Assembly (NCBI RefSeq): GCF_003043945.1
Contig: NZ_PYXG01000001.1
Span: 1,966,501-2,030,500, forward strand
DNA length: 64,000 bases
Reading direction: 5' to 3'
From: Prevotella sp. oral taxon 376
Lineage (GTDB): Bacteria > Bacteroidota > Bacteroidia > Bacteroidales > Bacteroidaceae
A model generated the notes under the pieces. That model saw only the letters and a list, made by a program, of their open reading frames with translations. It had not been told where the DNA came from and did not search any database. This document shows positions 35,008 to 43,749 of this stretch, piece after piece. A program made the translations under genes and the position numbers. Positions within the stretch are counted from its first letter, which is position 1. Every line of letters starts with the position of its first letter.

Positions 35008-35652
35008 TTATTTGCTCTGTGAAAAACGGAAGAAGCAACCTGCATCGGCAAGGGCTTTCTTCACTGCGTCATTAATAGGCGGCATACGGCGCTCATAAAC
35101 AGGGCGCGCGCTAAAGAACGCAGCCTCTCCGTAAGCCTCATACGCATTCTCGTCAAGACACTTGTCATAGGCGAGCAAGGCATTTGGGGCACAATATGGC
35201 TTGCCGTCTGATTGCGCCATAGCCAAGATGGTCGTCTCGGAAACGCCTGTTGCGGCATCTACCGTCAGCACATCATACTCCTCGTTACTGCTATCCACAG
35301 CCGACACCTTGATAGCTGTACCTGCCGCAGTTAAATCATTTCCAAGGATTACAAGGGTATCACCTGCCTTGATGCGAGTGCCGGTAGAAACGCCACCCAC
35401 AGCCTTGATAACCTTAATAGTTGTTCCGCTCACCTCCTTTACGGCGAAAGTCTGCAAAGGTTTAATGGTGCGCTTCTGCTCATCCACGCATACAGGGGTC
35501 CCCGCAGGCAACACATGACCTGCTTTGGGGAGGTCTTTCAAATCAAAATTGAAGCCACCCGTCAGGAGTTCTGGCTTTCCCTCAAACACCCTACGTGAGC
35601 CTCCTATCTTGCCATTGAACTTTATGTTCTGGCTAAAAGTTCCACTAATCAT
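35008..35652 (-). CDS. Head decoration/capsid accessory protein
   Basis: A 214-residue, beta-rich, Gly/Thr/Val-rich protein (LPKAGHVLPAGTPVCVDEQK; TIKVIKAVGGVSTGTRIKAG; DTLVILGNDLTAAGTAIKVS) just upstream of the major capsid gene. The repeated small beta motifs with GT turns fit a decoration protein or capsid spike. The C-terminal part (AAFFSARPVYERRMPPINDA) is more helical. Assignment by position and composition. Confidence 0.65.
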   Translation of the reverse strand: MISGTFSQNIKFNGKIGGSRRVFEGKPELLTGGFNFDLKDLPKAGHVLPAGTPVCVDEQKRTIKPLQTFAVKEVSGTTIKVIKAVGGVSTGTRIKAGDTLVILGNDLTAAGTAIKVSAVDSSNEEYDVLTVDAATGVSETTILAMAQSDGKPYCAPNALLAYDKCLDENAYEAYGEAAFFSARPVYERRMPPINDAVKKALADAGCFFRFSQSK

Positions 35653-35687
35653 GTCTTTTTTTTGTTTTTTTTGTTTTACTTAGCCGC

Positions 35688-36512
35688 TTACCGTAGCAGA
35701 CTTTTGGTCTTTGCGGTAAGTTCGGCCTGTTTGGCAGCAGCCTCTCCTCGCTTCTTGAGATATTCTGTAACTTCGTCGCTACCACCGCCGTTACCTGTTC
35801 CGCCTGCGGAGTCACCTCCGAACGGCTTTCCACTATCTCCATAGAAGTCTTTGTAACGCTCTTCGTAGATTTTTTCTACCTTGATTTTCAACTCGTCTAT
35901 ATCGGAATCGGAGACGACCTCCAGCTCCTTAATGGACAAGTTGACCACGGCGTCACGGGATGCCTTGCGTTCTTCCACAAGGTAATCCTTTAGTTGCTTT
36001 TTGATGTTGCTGATTTTTTCAGCTTCGATGGCTTTCTTGGAGCTTGCGATAAAATCAGAGGTTTCATTGAGCTTTCCGCCAATAAGTCCTCCTTTTCCAT
36101 CTTCACCGAAAAGTTTGATGTTGTAAGCCTCAAGCGCCTTTTCCACAGCAGACTTTTCTTCACCATCGTCTTTTTTACCATTAGCAGGATTCGTCTGGTG
36201 TGTCTTGTCCCACTCCGCCTTGAACTCCGCAATCTGTTTTTCAGCGAGAGCCTTAGCGGCACTTTCATTCTCCTTTGCCAGACGAGTCTTTTCCTCCGCC
36301 GTCTTAGTTGCCAAGTCATGCCGGTATTGCCCAGCATAATTTTTGACAACCTCAACAGGCAGTTTCCAAGTGTCATCTGTCACCTTATCGTCATCCGCAA
36401 ACGATGGTAGGAATGTTGCGACAAGTGCATCTACAGTTTGTCCTGATAATACTCCAAAGTCGTTCTCTCCGACTCTGTTTTTCAATTCTTCAACAAGAGC
36501 TTCTTTCTCCAT
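35688..36512 (-). CDS. Scaffolding protein
   Basis: The start at 36512 (MEKEALVEELKNRVGENDFG) is supported by the promoter -7 box at 36549-36542, which lies inside the longer upstream frame. The protein is helical and highly charged with a long coiled-coil middle (EEKTRLAKENESAAKALAEK), as in phage scaffolds that guide capsid assembly. A Gly/Ser/Asp-rich linker (SGKPFGGDSAGGTGNGGGSD) precedes a short basic C-terminal helix likely to contact the capsid protein. It is the first gene of the leftward structural block. Confidence 0.8.
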   Translation of the reverse strand: MEKEALVEELKNRVGENDFGVLSGQTVDALVATFLPSFADDDKVTDDTWKLPVEVVKNYAGQYRHDLATKTAEEKTRLAKENESAAKALAEKQIAEFKAEWDKTHQTNPANGKKDDGEEKSAVEKALEAYNIKLFGEDGKGGLIGGKLNETSDFIASSKKAIEAEKISNIKKQLKDYLVEERKASRDAVVNLSIKELEVVSDSDIDELKIKVEKIYEERYKDFYGDSGKPFGGDSAGGTGNGGGSDEVTEYLKKRGEAAAKQAELTAKTKSLLR

Positions 36513-36541
36513 TGTATTTTGTTTTTTGTAAATTATTTTCG

Positions 36542-36549
36542 CAAATATA
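36542..36549 (-). promoter_or_regulatory. Late leftward promoter -7 box (TATATTTG)
   Basis: Minus-strand TATATTTG lies 30 bases upstream of the scaffold start. It forms one half of a back-to-back promoter pair with 36635-36642. A -33 TTG at 36575-36573 has a longer than usual spacer of 23 bases, so an activator may be involved. Confidence 0.6.
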
Positions 36550-36634
36550 AGCATAGTTTTGATATGTAAAAACAATTTACGCAAAAATCTTTTACATTTT
36601 TGAAAAAATAATTTATTATAGAATGTATAATTGG

Positions 36635-36642
36635 TATATTTG
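36635..36642 (+). promoter_or_regulatory. Late rightward promoter -7 box (TATATTTG)
   Basis: Plus-strand TATATTTG, 27 bases before the terminase start. No good -33 box is seen at the normal distance. Together with 36542-36549 it fires terminase/portal and scaffold/capsid genes in opposite directions. Confidence 0.55.
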
Positions 36643-36668
36643 CGAAAAATAATGTAAATAATTATTCG

Positions 36669-39314
36669 ATGTCAGGAGATACAATAAAACTATCTGCGCT
36701 TTCAAAAAAGAAGATTTATACAAATGAATATATCCAGAATTTGAGAAAGCAAGAAGAGAAAAACAAGAACTCAAAAGTGTTTATAGCACAAGAGGGGCCG
36801 CAAGAAGACGACTTGCATAGCAATGTAGATATTCTCGTAACCGGGGGGAACCGTGGAGGAGGAAAGGCGAATCCATATTCTACGCCTATTGCAACACCTA
36901 ACGGCTTTGTTAAAATGGGAGACCTGGAAGTCGGAGAGTATATCTGCACACCGTATAATGGTATTCAGAAAGTAAGCCAGATTTTTGAACAAGGGGAGCA
37001 AACGATATACACATTTCATTTCAATGACGGGACGCAGTTGCAATGCATGGACAACCACCGTTTTTGGGCAAGACTTGGTGCGGATGGCGACTTTCAGGAA
37101 TATACCGCAAGGGAAATATTGGACCAATACAAAATAGACTCGAATTTCCCGAATTCTCTTCGCACTGGAAAAACGGACTACTTTGAGATACCATTACCGG
37201 GCGAAGTGGAAATGAATGAGAACAAAACAGAGGTTGATCTTCCTATCCATCCTTTCCTTTTGGGTTATATGAGTGGAAGTGGATATACCGAGTTTCCTAA
37301 AAAAGGCATTGACCTTGGTACGCACATGACCATATCAAGAAAGGTTTCCGGAGCAGGTTATCGTGTACTGAAAAGACATGGGAGATATGTCCTCAAGGGG
37401 CTTCCCGACGAGGCGAGGCGGCAGATCACAAAGAAGAGGGGAAGGCAGTTCGCCCGTATTCCAAAAGAATACATGACGGCAAGCATATCGGCCAGATGGC
37501 AGTTTTTGCGTGGCGTGTTTTTTCAAAACGGTTTTTCAAAGAGAAAGCATCCACACCTTGTGTTGCCCAATAAACCGTTGATAGAGGACATTGCGATGCT
37601 TGCGCGTTCATTGGGAATATGGGCGAAGATTTATGAGGTCGTAGACGAACCTAAATATATCGGATGGTGGGGGATTGTGTTTGTTTGCCCGAATGACGCC
37701 GAAATATATTGCAAAGTGTGTTATCAGAAAATGGCACATGTCAACGGAGAAAAACCCAAAAATCCGAAAACCCCTAACACGCTTACGAAACAGATAATGT
37801 GGGTGCAAAAGATGAAAGACAAGAAGCCCTGTAGATGTATTACGGTTACGGGGAAAGACCACCTGTACTTATCTGATGCCTACACGGTGAACCACAATAC
37901 ATTCACCCTGTTAATGGAACCGATGTATGACATTTCCAATCCAGACTTTAATGGTATCATTCTCCGAAAGAATAAAGACGACTTTAACAACATTATTCGA
38001 GACAGCAGAAGATTATATTCAAAATTCGGTAGATACAATAAGTCAAAAGACGACATGGCTTGGTATTTCTACTCTGGGGCAGACTTGAACTTTGGAATCT
38101 ATGACATGCCCTACGATGACTTTGACGACAAGTATCGGGGACAGCAATTTGCGTATATTGGAATTGACGAATTGCCTCAGATGTCATTTCAAATGTTCAA
38201 ATTCCTACTGACCAGCAACCGTAATGGTTCGGGCATAAGGTCTCGAATATTGGGAACATGCAACCCTGACCCGCTATCTTGGCTTAGAGTGTTTATTGAT
38301 TGGTTCATTGGGAAAGACGGCTTACCTATACCCGAGCGGAATGGTGTAATAAGGTATTGTTATATGAAAGGAGATTCTGTTGATGATACCGTATGGGGTA
38401 ATACACCCGAAGAGGTTTACGAGCAATGCAAGGAAGAAATTGACAGCCGATGGGATCCGTCGTATGAAGAAATGGGGTACGACAAGAAATCTTTTTTTGT
38501 AAAGTCTATGACTTTCATAAAAGCCGACCTTAAATACAATAAGAAACTCCTTAAATCTGACCCGGGTTATTTGGCGGGACTTCACAACCAAACAGAAGAA
38601 GTAAAGGCTCGTGAATTGGACGGAAACTGGAACTTCATGGAAATGGGAGACGACATGGTAAAGATGTCGCACATGGAAAGATGTTTTCGCAATGACCAAA
38701 TGCTTGGCGATCATGTTCATAGAGCGACTTGTGACGTGGCTTTTACCGGAGGAGACAATTGTGTCCTGTGGCACTGGATAGGATGGCATCTTGCGGACAT
38801 ATTTGTCTGTAAACTCGACTCTATGTCTACCTGTCAAGCGACAGAGGCAAAACTGACAGAATGGGGTGTTACGGAAAAGAATTTTTGTTACGACCTAAAT
38901 GGGTTGGGGCAAACCTTTAAAGGGTACTTCAAGCATGCCGTTCCGTTCAACAACATAGAAGCTGTGCAGGCAAAATACAAGAATGTCTATGACAATGTAA
39001 AGAGCCAGTGTGCCTACATGTTCGCAATGAAACTCCAACAGGCGGGAATAAGCTTTGAACCGACATTGCTTGAACGGAAGTTCTCAGGAAAAGGATATGA
39101 CGGGAAACTGTTGAAAGATGTTTTGCAGGTTGAACGAAAGTGCATCAGGCAAGACATAAGCAAATTGGATAAAGGCTGGTGCCTAATAAAAAAAGAGCAA
39201 ATGAAACGCCTTGTAAAACATTCCCCCGACTTCTTTGAAGCGTTGATTATGAGAATGTATTTTGAGATAAACAGACAATCTGTAAAGATACCGTCTTGGG
39301 TGAGAAATTTTTAA
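36669..39314 (+). CDS. terL: Terminase large subunit containing an intein
   Basis: The packaging motor: an ATPase that drives DNA into the head and a nuclease that cuts it. The 881-residue precursor has Walker A split: GNRGGGK (residues 60-66) is followed by a 344-residue intein (67-410) and then T411-F-T-L, so splicing restores GNRGGGKTFTL. Walker B is AYIGIDE (495-501). The C-terminal nuclease starts near residue 688 (CDVAFTGGDNCVLWHW) with a second acidic motif YDLNG. The mature extein is 537 residues, normal for TerL. It begins the rightward late operon and is followed by the portal gene. Splicing is required for ATPase function because the P-loop Thr lies on the other side of the insert. 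Confidence 0.95.
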   Translation: MSGDTIKLSALSKKKIYTNEYIQNLRKQEEKNKNSKVFIAQEGPQEDDLHSNVDILVTGGNRGGGKANPYSTPIATPNGFVKMGDLEVGEYICTPYNGIQKVSQIFEQGEQTIYTFHFNDGTQLQCMDNHRFWARLGADGDFQEYTAREILDQYKIDSNFPNSLRTGKTDYFEIPLPGEVEMNENKTEVDLPIHPFLLGYMSGSGYTEFPKKGIDLGTHMTISRKVSGAGYRVLKRHGRYVLKGLPDEARRQITKKRGRQFARIPKEYMTASISARWQFLRGVFFQNGFSKRKHPHLVLPNKPLIEDIAMLARSLGIWAKIYEVVDEPKYIGWWGIVFVCPNDAEIYCKVCYQKMAHVNGEKPKNPKTPNTLTKQIMWVQKMKDKKPCRCITVTGKDHLYLSDAYTVNHNTFTLLMEPMYDISNPDFNGIILRKNKDDFNNIIRDSRRLYSKFGRYNKSKDDMAWYFYSGADLNFGIYDMPYDDFDDKYRGQQFAYIGIDELPQMSFQMFKFLLTSNRNGSGIRSRILGTCNPDPLSWLRVFIDWFIGKDGLPIPERNGVIRYCYMKGDSVDDTVWGNTPEEVYEQCKEEIDSRWDPSYEEMGYDKKSFFVKSMTFIKADLKYNKKLLKSDPGYLAGLHNQTEEVKARELDGNWNFMEMGDDMVKMSHMERCFRNDQMLGDHVHRATCDVAFTGGDNCVLWHWIGWHLADIFVCKLDSMSTCQATEAKLTEWGVTEKNFCYDLNGLGQTFKGYFKHAVPFNNIEAVQAKYKNVYDNVKSQCAYMFAMKLQQAGISFEPTLLERKFSGKGYDGKLLKDVLQVERKCIRQDISKLDKGWCLIKKEQMKRLVKHSPDFFEALIMRMYFEINRQSVKIPSWVRNF
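36867..37898 (+). mobile_element. Intein with degenerate LAGLIDADG endonuclease
   Basis: Residues 67-410 of the terminase precursor. The splicing N-terminus is Ala67 (not Cys), leading into TPIATPNGFVKMGDLEVGEY (block A). Block B is CMDNHRFW with His130. The C-terminal block reads CRCITVTGKDHLYLSDAYTV then NHN, with Asn410 last and Thr411 as the +1 residue. Cys390 sits where block F usually has an acidic residue, and with Ala at position 1 this resembles class 3 (non-Cys1) inteins. Two endonuclease-like motifs, LLGYMSGSGY (197-206) and LRGVFFQNGF (280-289), match LAGLIDADG helices but lack the catalytic Asp/Glu, so homing activity is probably lost. Confidence 0.9.
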
Positions 39315-39341
39315 CACACAAACACAAAAGGATAACAAAAT

Positions 39342-41105
39342 ATGGATTTGACACAATTTGCAACGAGAACAGAGGAAACTTCCTTGCCAAAGGTGAGAGA
39401 TCTGTTGACAAAGAAACCGTTTACGAGAGTAATGCCGAATGGACATTATGACCACGGCGTAAGATATGGCGACCCTATGGAAGAGTCGCCGACAAATGAT
39501 TATCTCTACCGGAAGATAGTAACCCAAGAGGATTTTGCAAGGGAATTAGATCCTTATGGGCATCTTATCAACGATCGAGAGTATTATCACGATATTTGGA
39601 GACAGGACACTCGAGAGGACGGAACGGGACTTTGGTATCTGGAAGAAGTTCCACGCTACGCATTTAGTTTCCAATATGTTATACTGCACAAGCAACTTAC
39701 ACATCTTACTGGTAATGACATTCAGTTTGAGCTTGCCGATAAAAAGGATGATGATAAATCGAGAGAGACTTATAATGCTTTCAAAAGAGGCTGGCAAGAG
39801 CGCAACATGGAGACGGCGTGGTACAAGTTAGCTAAGTCTGTTAAATCTACAGGCGACGGAGCAATGGTAGGCTATCTTGACAGAGGAAAGTTCGGATGGA
39901 AAGTGTTGTCTTTCTCAAATGGCGATAAGCTCTTCCCGCACTATGATTTGCGAACAGGGGAGCTGAACGCTTTTGCTCGTACTTACTGCAACTATGATGA
40001 AGACGGACGAATTATCAACCGCTATGTGGATGTTTGGGATAACAAATACTACTATCGTTTCAAGGCTGCCGGAGACGCCTCCACCGCAATCGGGAAGTTC
40101 AAGCAGACCGTCCTCAATCTTTTTAATGTAAATGGTTACGCACTTGACGAAAGGGAGGTGCACGGATTTGAGTTTATTCCTGTCGCATACCATCGTGATG
40201 ATATGGGGGCGTGTTGGACGTTCTCACAAGAAACTATTGACAATTACGAAATGGCCTTTTCCCGCATGGCGCAGAGCAATCACGACTTCGGCTTACCGAT
40301 TATGTATGTAAAAGGTGAGGGTTCGGAAGAGGTATCAAAGCAAGATATGAGCCATGCGTCAAAAATCTTCTTCTTGCCGTCAGATGGCGATATGGGGTTC
40401 CTCAACAAACAAGACGCAAGCACGGCATATAAGACCGAGCTTGAGGTTTTGGAGAAACAGATATATACGCAATCATTTACCGTCATTCCTCCAGAGTTAA
40501 AATCAGGAGACCTGCCCGGAGTGGCCATTAAACTTCTCTACTCCCCTGCTTATGAGAAAGCGATGTCTGATGCCAATGAGTATGACGCTGTTGTAGACGA
40601 AATGGTTAAAATCTTCTCGTTTGGATATGGGGTAGAAACGGAAAATCAACTCGACTTTAAGAACACACCCATTTCCCACTACATCAAGCCGTATGTTCAC
40701 CTCAACGAGACAGAGCTAACCAACAACCTTGCTATTCAGGTTCAGAACGGCTTCTTGTCAAAGCAAACAGCAAGCGAAAAGTCTGTATATGCGACACCAC
40801 AAGAATGGGATAGAATACTTGCGGAGAAAAAGCATGAGCAAGAAATGGACCTAATTCTTGAGGAACAGAAACTCGAAATACAAACCGAGAATACAGTTGA
40901 GCAGACGAAAGAACTGAACGAGGTTAACGAAAGTGGCGACAACGATGCTCCAAAGGAGGGTGCAAGCGCAAAAGGCGATACAACGGCGACAGGTGTAAGT
41001 TCAGGGAAAGGCGAGTTCATGTGGGACAAATGGGGCAATAAAATAGACCCTAAGACGGGAAAGACCTATTCTAAATGGGACAAATTTAATCAGACCAAAC
41101 GATAG
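39342..41105 (+). CDS. Portal protein
   Basis: A 587-residue protein directly downstream of TerL and upstream of the MuF-like gene, the standard place of the portal. Typical portal features are the early helical/clip region (ETSLPKVRDLLTKKPFTRVM), a stem-like acidic middle (YHDIWRQDTREDGTGLWYLE; HYDLRTGELNAFARTYC) and a long Gln/Glu-rich C-terminal coiled coil (EEQKLEIQTENTVEQTKELN). The last 60 residues are low in complexity and may be disordered. It forms the dodecameric DNA channel at one vertex. Confidence 0.85.
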   Translation: MDLTQFATRTEETSLPKVRDLLTKKPFTRVMPNGHYDHGVRYGDPMEESPTNDYLYRKIVTQEDFARELDPYGHLINDREYYHDIWRQDTREDGTGLWYLEEVPRYAFSFQYVILHKQLTHLTGNDIQFELADKKDDDKSRETYNAFKRGWQERNMETAWYKLAKSVKSTGDGAMVGYLDRGKFGWKVLSFSNGDKLFPHYDLRTGELNAFARTYCNYDEDGRIINRYVDVWDNKYYYRFKAAGDASTAIGKFKQTVLNLFNVNGYALDEREVHGFEFIPVAYHRDDMGACWTFSQETIDNYEMAFSRMAQSNHDFGLPIMYVKGEGSEEVSKQDMSHASKIFFLPSDGDMGFLNKQDASTAYKTELEVLEKQIYTQSFTVIPPELKSGDLPGVAIKLLYSPAYEKAMSDANEYDAVVDEMVKIFSFGYGVETENQLDFKNTPISHYIKPYVHLNETELTNNLAIQVQNGFLSKQTASEKSVYATPQEWDRILAEKKHEQEMDLILEEQKLEIQTENTVEQTKELNEVNESGDNDAPKEGASAKGDTTATGVSSGKGEFMWDKWGNKIDPKTGKTYSKWDKFNQTKR

Positions 41106-41156
41106 TGTTTCTTGAATAAATAGACGACCGTTAAATTTTGGAAATAGACTTTAGAA

Positions 41157-42065
41157 ATGAGTAGTGCTATCAGCATAAATTTAGATACCTCAAAGTATCG
41201 CATGCCCACACAAGAAGATATAAACAACGCCAAGAAGTTTATAGTAAGAAGAAGCTACCATGCCTCTATACTCGAAAGCAGGGTAAATGCTATTCTTGTT
41301 GAAGCGGCAGGCGAGATTGCTGAAATATGCCTTAAATACAACATTCCAGCCCGAGACTTCACGATGAATGCAAACAAACAGATGTTTGCGGAAGTAGAAG
41401 AAGTTATGGACAGGATAGATGAGCAGATTATGAGCCTTATTGAGCAGTTTTCAACAATGGTAACAGATAACCAAGCAAGGAAAAAGCTATTGGCTCTCTA
41501 CATTGCTTCTCTTGGCCGTGGGAACAACAACCTGCAACAGACGCTTGACGGCTACTTGTATAGGTACCTATATGACTTAGAGGCTATCATTGCCTCCATG
41601 AAACTCGCAAAAGAAAATGAAAGTAAACTGACAACCGTAGCAATCGTGTCCAAAGTCAAGTCTTCCCAACATGCTATATATACCACCCAAGAGGTAAAAC
41701 AAGCCATGTCGGCTAAAAATGTAGCATCTATGCAAGCCATGTACATTCGGTCGCATGGCAGACATATAGACAACACGGGCTTGTCTTATGTGGGTAGTAG
41801 CAATTCCAATGCGAATAACATTCTTCGCATGGCACGCACCACTATGGATATGGCGTGGATGCGGAACTTGTCCATTGATTATCAGGAGAATGCTGAAATA
41901 GTCGGTTTCTTTGTGTCTCGTGGAAGCTCATACGACTGTAAAATCTGCGATTCACAGGTTGGTTTTCATGTAAAAGGCGATTTGGAAGAGTTGCCATTGT
42001 ACCATCCGAATTGTAAATGTTGGGTGATGCCAATTTATTCAAACAAAGACAAATACAATATTTAG
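41157..42065 (+). CDS. MuF-like minor head protein
   Basis: A 302-residue head-morphogenesis protein. The C-terminal part has the MuF pattern: SRGSSYDCKICDSQVGFHVK and YHPNCKCWVMPIY, where CxxC and HPNCKC form the conserved Cys/His cluster. The N-terminal 200 residues are helical. MuF-like proteins sit inside the capsid near the portal and may be ejected with DNA. It starts 51 bases after the portal gene and is followed by the next gene after 3 bases. Stop TAG. Confidence 0.85.
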   Translation: MSSAISINLDTSKYRMPTQEDINNAKKFIVRRSYHASILESRVNAILVEAAGEIAEICLKYNIPARDFTMNANKQMFAEVEEVMDRIDEQIMSLIEQFSTMVTDNQARKKLLALYIASLGRGNNNLQQTLDGYLYRYLYDLEAIIASMKLAKENESKLTTVAIVSKVKSSQHAIYTTQEVKQAMSAKNVASMQAMYIRSHGRHIDNTGLSYVGSSNSNANNILRMARTTMDMAWMRNLSIDYQENAEIVGFFVSRGSSYDCKICDSQVGFHVKGDLEELPLYHPNCKCWVMPIYSNKDKYNI

Positions 42066-42068
42066 AAT

Positions 42069-42614
42069 ATGGATTTTTCAAAAAGAATAGAAAAAGAAGC
42101 GAAGAAATACGGCGTCGAGGCTCAACAGCTAATAATGGCGGACTTGATAAGTATAGGATATACTACAAACGAGGCTTACGAGATAGTATATCAAGAGAAC
42201 TCGGTGCTGAACTTTCAACAAAATCAAAGCATACGAGATGGGAAAACCAAGTCAGGGCGTTTCAAGGAGATGCTGAGCGACCGTATAGAAAAACTAAGTT
42301 CAAGAATAGTATTGCCTAATGGGGAGGATATAGAACTTATAAGTACGGAAGACGCAGCAAAGCAGGTTTTGAGAGCTGCGCAAGCTCTTCCCGAGGGCTC
42401 AAAGGAACGTGGTGAAATGTTTGTGAAATACACCGATCTTTTACGTCGCAATACAACCGTGGATGCAGAACCTGAAGAAGACAACATTCGCATTTACCTG
42501 CCTTTGAAGTGTAACGACTGTCCATTACTTCAAGAATACAATGAGAAACAGAAAGAGATAGAGGAGGCGAGAAAGGCTAAAATGCAAGAAGATAGTACTA
42601 ATTCGTTGGAATAA
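42069..42614 (+). CDS. Phage protein, possibly terminase small subunit
   Basis: A 181-residue acidic protein. The N-terminal helix-turn-helix-like part (KYGVEAQQLIMADLISIGYT; NEAYEIVYQENS) resembles the DNA-recognition domain of some small terminases, and no other TerS candidate is seen near TerL. Against this, it lies downstream of portal and MuF rather than upstream of TerL. The C-terminal region has CNDCPLLQEYNEKQKEIEEA, a short coiled coil. Last gene before the intergenic region that holds the Rha leader. Confidence 0.55.
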   Translation: MDFSKRIEKEAKKYGVEAQQLIMADLISIGYTTNEAYEIVYQENSVLNFQQNQSIRDGKTKSGRFKEMLSDRIEKLSSRIVLPNGEDIELISTEDAAKQVLRAAQALPEGSKERGEMFVKYTDLLRRNTTVDAEPEEDNIRIYLPLKCNDCPLLQEYNEKQKEIEEARKAKMQEDSTNSLE

Positions 42615-42675
42615 TCTATTTTTCCGCTATTGGCGTAAGCTAAATAATGAGTCTGCAGTCTTTTAACACTTTATG

Positions 42676-42707
42676 TTTGGAAGATTGCAGTTTTATTTGT
42701 ATCTTTG
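42676..42707 (+). promoter_or_regulatory. Promoter of the Rha antirepressor leader
   Basis: TTTG (42676-42679), 20 bases, TATCTTTG (42700-42707): a textbook Bacteroidetes promoter. Transcription would start at about 42712, exactly where the first copy of the leader repeat begins. Confidence 0.8.
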
Positions 42708-42711
42708 CAGT

Positions 42712-42900
42712 GTTCAAAAATTGTAGCGGCATTGAAAGTCGCTAATCCTTATTGATTAAGCGGCATTTTTTATGCCTACCAAGAAAGAAAATATAAAATT
42801 TGCCGCACCGAGTCGTGAAACGGAAACGTTCACGCTGCTTTGCTACAAGGCAGGAACAACTCGTAGTGCGGCTTTATAAAATACAGTTCAAAAATTGTAG
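42712..42900 (+). ncRNA. Three-way-junction leader RNA of the Rha antirepressor
   Basis: The predicted transcript begins with GTTCAAAAATTGTAG (42712-42726), and the same 15 bases recur at 42886-42900, directly before the ATG region of the antirepressor. Between them, GCCGCAC (42802-42808) plus GAGT pairs with ACTC plus GTGCGGC (42866-42872) as an outer stem with a GTA bulge on the 3-prime side. It encloses two hairpins, CGTGAA/TTCACG and CTGC/GCAG. A smaller hairpin CGCTAATC/GATTAAGCG lies upstream. A 35-codon frame starts at 42772 inside the element. The second antirepressor has a leader of the same design (61746-61967). Family unknown. Confidence 0.6.
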
Positions 42901-42903
42901 ATA

Positions 42904-43641
42904 ATGGAAAATTTAGTTTTCAAAGGAGAGAACAGCCAAGCACTGACAAACAGTTTGTTAGTTGCTGAAAAGTTCGGTAAAGAGCATCGCAATGTATTGC
43001 AGTCAATTAGGGACTTAATGGGGACTGCTGAATTTTCAGCATACCCCCAAATGTTTGTAGAAACGGTCTATTACAATCAGCAGAACGGGCAGGAATATCC
43101 AATGTTCGTTATGAACCGTGACGGCTTCACTCTCCTTGCTATGGGGTTCACGGGTAAAAAGGCTATGAAGTTCAAACTTGACTACATTGCAGCTTTTAAC
43201 AAAATGGAGAAAGCCCTAAAAGATGGTCAAAAGAATCTGTCGGGTGCAGAATATCTGTTACAGCAGGCGCAACTCATGGTTGAACAGGAACGCAGGTTGA
43301 AGACATTGGAGAACCGTATGGACACCCTCGACAAGGAGCGAGAGGAAAACGGTCGTAAGTTACTCAGCGTGAAACTATCTAACGAACGAGCACCACAACA
43401 GACGATGAAATCAAAAATAAGGGAACTCGTTAACCAATATTCATCGGCAACAAACACAAGCCAACAAAACGTGTGGCATCTGGTGTACAAAAAGCTATAC
43501 TATGTGTATCACATTTCCATAAACAGCTACCACAAACTCACTCCAAAAGAAAGTAAACTTGATGTGGCAGAGAGAAATGAGTTACTCGGAAAGATATTCA
43601 ATATCGTGTCAGATTTGATTAGAGACACAAAAGCTGCATAA
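42904..43641 (+). CDS. rha: Rha-family antirepressor with ORF6C domain
   Basis: The N-terminal about 100 residues are a Rha domain (NSLLVAEKFGKEHRNVLQSI; YPMFVMNRDGFTLLAMGFTG; KKAMKFKLDYIAAFNKME). A coiled coil follows (LMVEQERRLKTLENRMDTLD), then an ORF6C-like C-terminal domain (KSKIRELVNQYSSATNTSQQ; VWHLVYKKLYYVYHISINSY). Rha proteins regulate temperate phage development, often by countering the repressor. It has its own promoter and structured leader, and a very strong terminator follows. It is placed next to the head genes, far from the repressor. Confidence 0.9.
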   Translation: MENLVFKGENSQALTNSLLVAEKFGKEHRNVLQSIRDLMGTAEFSAYPQMFVETVYYNQQNGQEYPMFVMNRDGFTLLAMGFTGKKAMKFKLDYIAAFNKMEKALKDGQKNLSGAEYLLQQAQLMVEQERRLKTLENRMDTLDKEREENGRKLLSVKLSNERAPQQTMKSKIRELVNQYSSATNTSQQNVWHLVYKKLYYVYHISINSYHKLTPKESKLDVAERNELLGKIFNIVSDLIRDTKAA

Positions 43642-43648
43642 TACAATA

Positions 43649-43679
43649 AGAGGGGGTGAACAAAATAAGCACCCCCTCT
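43649..43679. terminator. Bidirectional terminator between converging blocks
   Basis: AGAGGGGGTG (43649-43658) pairs perfectly with CACCCCCTCT (43670-43679) around an 11-base AT-rich loop. It lies where the rightward Rha unit and the leftward early block converge, so it can stop both. Confidence 0.8.
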
Positions 43680-43749
43680 AAAGCAAGTGTCGCATCAAAA
43701 ACATACGACGCCGTAACTCTTTCTACACATGGCAGGCGAGTTGAAATAT

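Noticed and set aside
42772..42879. 35-codon frame inside the Rha leader RNA
   Set aside because: Could be a leader peptide, but the region's base pairing explains it as well; not annotated as a gene without expression data.
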